7,881 nt of DNA from Rhodobacterales bacterium UBA3077 (lineage in GTDB: Bacteria > Pseudomonadota > Alphaproteobacteria > Rhodobacterales > Rhodobacteraceae). The position numbers and the translations under genes were made by a program. The stretch lies in assembly GCA_002366685.1 (NCBI GenBank), contig DFBP01000013.1:341-8221 (forward strand), written 5' to 3'. Of this stretch, positions 7,542 to 7,881 are shown piece after piece; position 1 is the stretch's first letter, and every line of letters begins with the position of its first letter. The notes beneath the pieces were generated by a model, which was not told where the DNA came from, did not search any database, and worked only from the letters and a program-made list of their open reading frames with translations.

Positions 7542-7590
7542 TCTGAAACACGCGCTACCTGCAAGAAACTAAAGAGGAGCCAGGAGCCAC

Positions 7591-7881
7591 CTAGTCTTTG
7601 GCGGCTTCCATTCCCATTTCAGATGCCAGCTTTGTCATTTTGCTCTGCAACTTCTCAAATGCGCGCACTTCGATCTGGCGGATACGCTCACGGCTCACAT
7701 CATAGACCTTCGAGAGCGCTTCTAACGTCATCGGCTCCTCGGACAATCTGCGTTTCGTCAGGATATCCTGCTCGCGCTCATTGAGGTCTTTCATGGCCTC
7801 AGCCAAAAGAGTCCGGCGAATATCGAGTTCGTCTTTCTCGGCATAGTCAGAAGCCTGGTCAGCGTTTTCGTCTTCCAACCA
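7591..7881 (-). CDS. rpoH: RNA polymerase sigma factor RpoH (sigma-32), C-terminal 96 residues (5' end beyond the window)
   Basis: The frame enters from the right edge without a start and ends at the TAG at 7591-7593. The visible part begins WMEDENADQASDY, a linker after sigma region 3, then has DELDIRRTLLAEAMKDLNER, NEREQDIL and the region 4.2 helix-turn-helix EALSKVYDVSRERIRQIEVR, which contacts the -35 element, and ends in RAFEKLQ plus a 17-residue tail. The RAFEKLQ ending and the acidic linker point to the heat-shock sigma factor RpoH rather than RpoD. The diagnostic RpoH box lies outside the window, so which rpoH copy this is (many alphaproteobacteria have two) cannot be told. The ATG at 7878 is internal, not the true start. 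It lies upstream of pfkB on the same strand, 131 bases away. Confidence 0.87.
   Translation of the reverse strand, partial: WLEDENADQASDYAEKDELDIRRTLLAEAMKDLNEREQDILTKRRLSEEPMTLEALSKVYDVSRERIRQIEVRAFEKLQSKMTKLASEMGMEAAKD

Overview
The window looks like an ordinary chromosomal segment from an alphaproteobacterium. Base composition is moderately GC-rich by eye. The best indicators are the gene content and protein style: a DUF484 gene next to a small transaldolase and priA, an arrangement I recall from Rhodobacterales-like genomes, and an RpoH-type sigma factor C-terminus. Assignment below class level is inference. I see no tRNA, rRNA, CRISPR, insertion sequence, integrase or attachment site, and nothing suggests recent transfer.

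Layout. On the minus strand at the left are a partial DUF484 gene (1-458, continuing past the left edge) and a TalC/FSA-type small transaldolase (468-1121). The two are separated by 9 bases and form an operon. A 69-base divergent intergenic region (1122-1190) separates them from priA on the plus strand (1191-3395), the replication-restart helicase. After a 111-base gap come an SLC13-family permease with two internal TrkA-C (RCK_C) domains (3507-5288) and, 16 bases later, a membrane-anchored M19 dipeptidase (5305-6486). These two are probably co-transcribed. A 25-base convergent gap with no visible hairpin leads to a PfkB-type phosphofructokinase on the minus strand (6512-7459). The right edge holds the last 96 codons of rpoH, also on the minus strand (7591-7881).

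How the genes relate. DUF484 and PriA sit in a chromosome-maintenance neighbourhood; priA restarts collapsed replication forks. The transaldolase (non-oxidative pentose phosphate pathway) and the PfkB kinase (fructose-phosphate phosphorylation) are both central carbon enzymes but are not in one operon. The permease and dipeptidase may form a small nutrient or cell-wall-turnover module, but its substrate cannot be read from sequence.

I did not find a previously undescribed system. The most useful points are residue-level: the 'fructose-6-phosphate aldolase' has transaldolase-type active-site residues, and the PfkB protein has Arg-Met-Asp where Lys-Pro-Asn is usual.
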